Part shown: in pieces, positions 4,247-5,569 of the stretch | How positions within the stretch are numbered: the first letter of the stretch is position 1 | Layout: the number at the start of each line of letters is the position of its first letter | Assembly: GCA_937998635.1 (NCBI GenBank) | Contig: CALLDA010000100.1 | Span: forward strand, 1 to 5,569 | Reading direction: 5' to 3' | DNA: 5,569 bases | From: an uncultured Pseudomonadales bacterium | GTDB lineage: Bacteria > Pseudomonadota > Gammaproteobacteria > Pseudomonadales > Porticoccaceae | Translations under genes and position numbers: made by a program | Notes under the pieces: generated by a model | The model's input: only the letters and a program-made list of their open reading frames with translations | Databases searched by the model: none | What the model was told of the DNA's origin: nothing

Positions 4247-5569
4247 CTAGAAACTGTAATCTGCGGTGACACTAAAAGTCCGTGGCTTGCCTATCAACCA
4301 GGTCGATGAATAATAAGCAGCCGAGGCATAACGCTCGTCAGTCAGATTATCCACCCTCACAGTCACAGAATATTTGTTATTGATATTTATCCGGGCCGAG
4401 GCATCCACCACGGTGTAGGAGGGAATCGGTATGCTCGGATGGAAGCGCTCTCCGACATAACGAGCATCGGCAATAAATTGCAGCTTATCCAACACTCGCC
4501 AATTCAAACCCACATTGGCAGTTTTTTCGGGAACGTAGATAGGCGCGATACCCGCCTGGGTTTCAGCTTCTAACAGGCTGCCGTTACCGTAGATTTGCAA
4601 ATTTTCATTCACCTGGAAACTAAAGCCTAGCTCACCCCCCTGAGACGTTTGCTCCGGAATAACGATCTTGTCACCGGGATTACCAGAATCCGGATCATCC
4701 TCAACCAGATCGTTCTTAACGATATCGAACAGTGCCAGAGTCCACTGCAAACGTCCGTCCATGAGCTCCTGCTTGATGCCCACCTCGACTTGCTCGCTTT
4801 TAATAAAATCGGATTCACGGTTAGAAGCGGAAGCCGTGACAATGCTATCGCTCGGATGGGTGGCACCGGTGCCATACTGTGCGTAGAGCACCGTGTCTGC
4901 ATTGACGCCATAAACCAGCCCAAAACGACCGGTTAGCTCGTCGAGGGATTGATGAATAGGATCATTCCCGAATCGATTGTAGTCAGTCTCAACATCTTCA
5001 TAACGTAGGCCCACGACAATGGCCAGTCGGTCTGTGGCCTGGAGCTGACTTTCAGTGAACAGGGCATACTGATCCACATCGGATTCGTTATCCGGCAACA
5101 CCTCAGCATCAGTTAAATCAGATAGAGTTCCGGGGGAAAAGTTGTCAGGATCGACGGTGTCGAAATCGTTGCCCCAATCGATGGGATTGGGGTTGGCGGG
5201 ACCAAAGTTAGATGGTCTTTCAAAGGAGATATCGTTGATTTCAAAGCCCAATGAGCTACGTAATTCACGGCCACCCAGGCGATTACTAAAGACGAAATTG
5301 GTACGCAAGCCATCGTGCTCCATATCGTGCCCAATGACGAGTGGGTCGAAGCGATCGACCAGGCCGGTAGTGCTATCCAGGCTATAAAACTCTGAGTTTT
5401 TCCAGAAACGCTCAGTTTCCAGGCGATAAACCTCCGTCTCCATCGAAACTGTCTCAGAAATAGTCCAGTCCGCTTTTAGGCGGAAAGCCTTATCTTCATA
5501 ACTGATTCTGGCATCGCCGACATTGAAATTCGACTCACCCAGGCCGCTAGCAAATTCGCCGTCGACCAC
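4247..5569 (-). CDS. TonB-dependent siderophore receptor, C-terminal part (N-terminus beyond right edge)
   Basis: This fragment of 440 residues is most of the beta-barrel of an outer-membrane receptor that imports ferric chelates using TonB energy. Siderophore-receptor features include RFWKNSEFYSLDSTTGLVDR (54-73), the alternating strand VVGLRYEDVETDYNRF (185-200), and VLYAQYGTGATHPSD (227-241) leading to the SEQVEVGIKQELMDGRL block (258-274). Further on are QTSQGGELGFSF (307-318) and the terminal strand GKPRTFSVTADYSF (427-440), which ends in the Phe typical of barrel proteins assembled by the BAM complex. Signal peptide, TonB box and plug domain lie outside the window; the first codon seen (GTG, at the edge) is internal, not a start. 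Loop 131-167 is very acidic. The PepSY gene follows after 77 nt on the same strand, consistent with an iron-uptake operon. Substrate cannot be told from this part; the promoter and any Fur site lie off the window. Confidence 0.93.
   Translation of the reverse strand: MVDGEFASGLGESNFNVGDARISYEDKAFRLKADWTISETVSMETEVYRLETERFWKNSEFYSLDSTTGLVDRFDPLVIGHDMEHDGLRTNFVFSNRLGGRELRSSLGFEINDISFERPSNFGPANPNPIDWGNDFDTVDPDNFSPGTLSDLTDAEVLPDNESDVDQYALFTESQLQATDRLAIVVGLRYEDVETDYNRFGNDPIHQSLDELTGRFGLVYGVNADTVLYAQYGTGATHPSDSIVTASASNRESDFIKSEQVEVGIKQELMDGRLQWTLALFDIVKNDLVEDDPDSGNPGDKIVIPEQTSQGGELGFSFQVNENLQIYGNGSLLEAETQAGIAPIYVPEKTANVGLNWRVLDKLQFIADARYVGERFHPSIPIPSYTVVDASARININNKYSVTVRVDNLTDERYASAAYYSSTWLIGKPRTFSVTADYSF

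Overview
The window looks like chromosomal DNA from a gammaproteobacterium. The gene pair proA then nadD is the arrangement known from Pseudomonas and relatives. Next to it lies an outer-membrane TonB-dependent receptor paired with an inner-membrane PepSY protein, a typical Gram-negative iron-uptake pair. Codon use and base composition look even across the genes, and I see no insertion sequence, integrase, tRNA, rRNA or CRISPR array. A marine or saline habitat is possible, since the receptor has strikingly acidic loops, but that is a guess.

Layout. Positions 1-440 (minus) hold the N-terminal 146 codons of nadD (NAD biosynthesis); the gene runs off the left edge. Positions 530-1798 (minus) hold complete proA (proline biosynthesis). 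The 89-nt spacer between them contains two tiny ORFs that overlap each other and the TTG start of nadD. Positions 1799-2113 are a 315-bp region between divergent genes. It carries a good sigma70-type promoter for proA and two adjacent short tandem-repeat arrays (15-bp and 13-bp units), which would both lie in the proA 5' leader. Positions 2114-2575 (plus) encode a small MaoC-like hot-dog protein whose usual catalytic Asp and His positions are not conserved. A hairpin sits between it and the convergent next gene.

Positions 2633-4168 (minus) encode a four-helix PepSY-TM protein that resembles ferric-siderophore reductases. Positions 4247-5569 (minus) hold the C-terminal 440 residues of a siderophore-type TonB-dependent receptor that runs off the right edge. 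The receptor is upstream of the PepSY gene on the same strand, so the two probably form one iron-acquisition transcription unit: the receptor imports the ferric chelate across the outer membrane and the PepSY protein may reduce and release the iron at the inner membrane. The 77-nt gap between them can fold into two mutually exclusive hairpins, one ending 13 nt before the annotated PepSY start.

I found no clear new defence or mobile system. The points most worth a second look are the MaoC-like protein without its dyad, the double tandem repeat in the proA leader, the attenuator-like gap in the iron operon, and the unusual starts of nadD and the PepSY gene.
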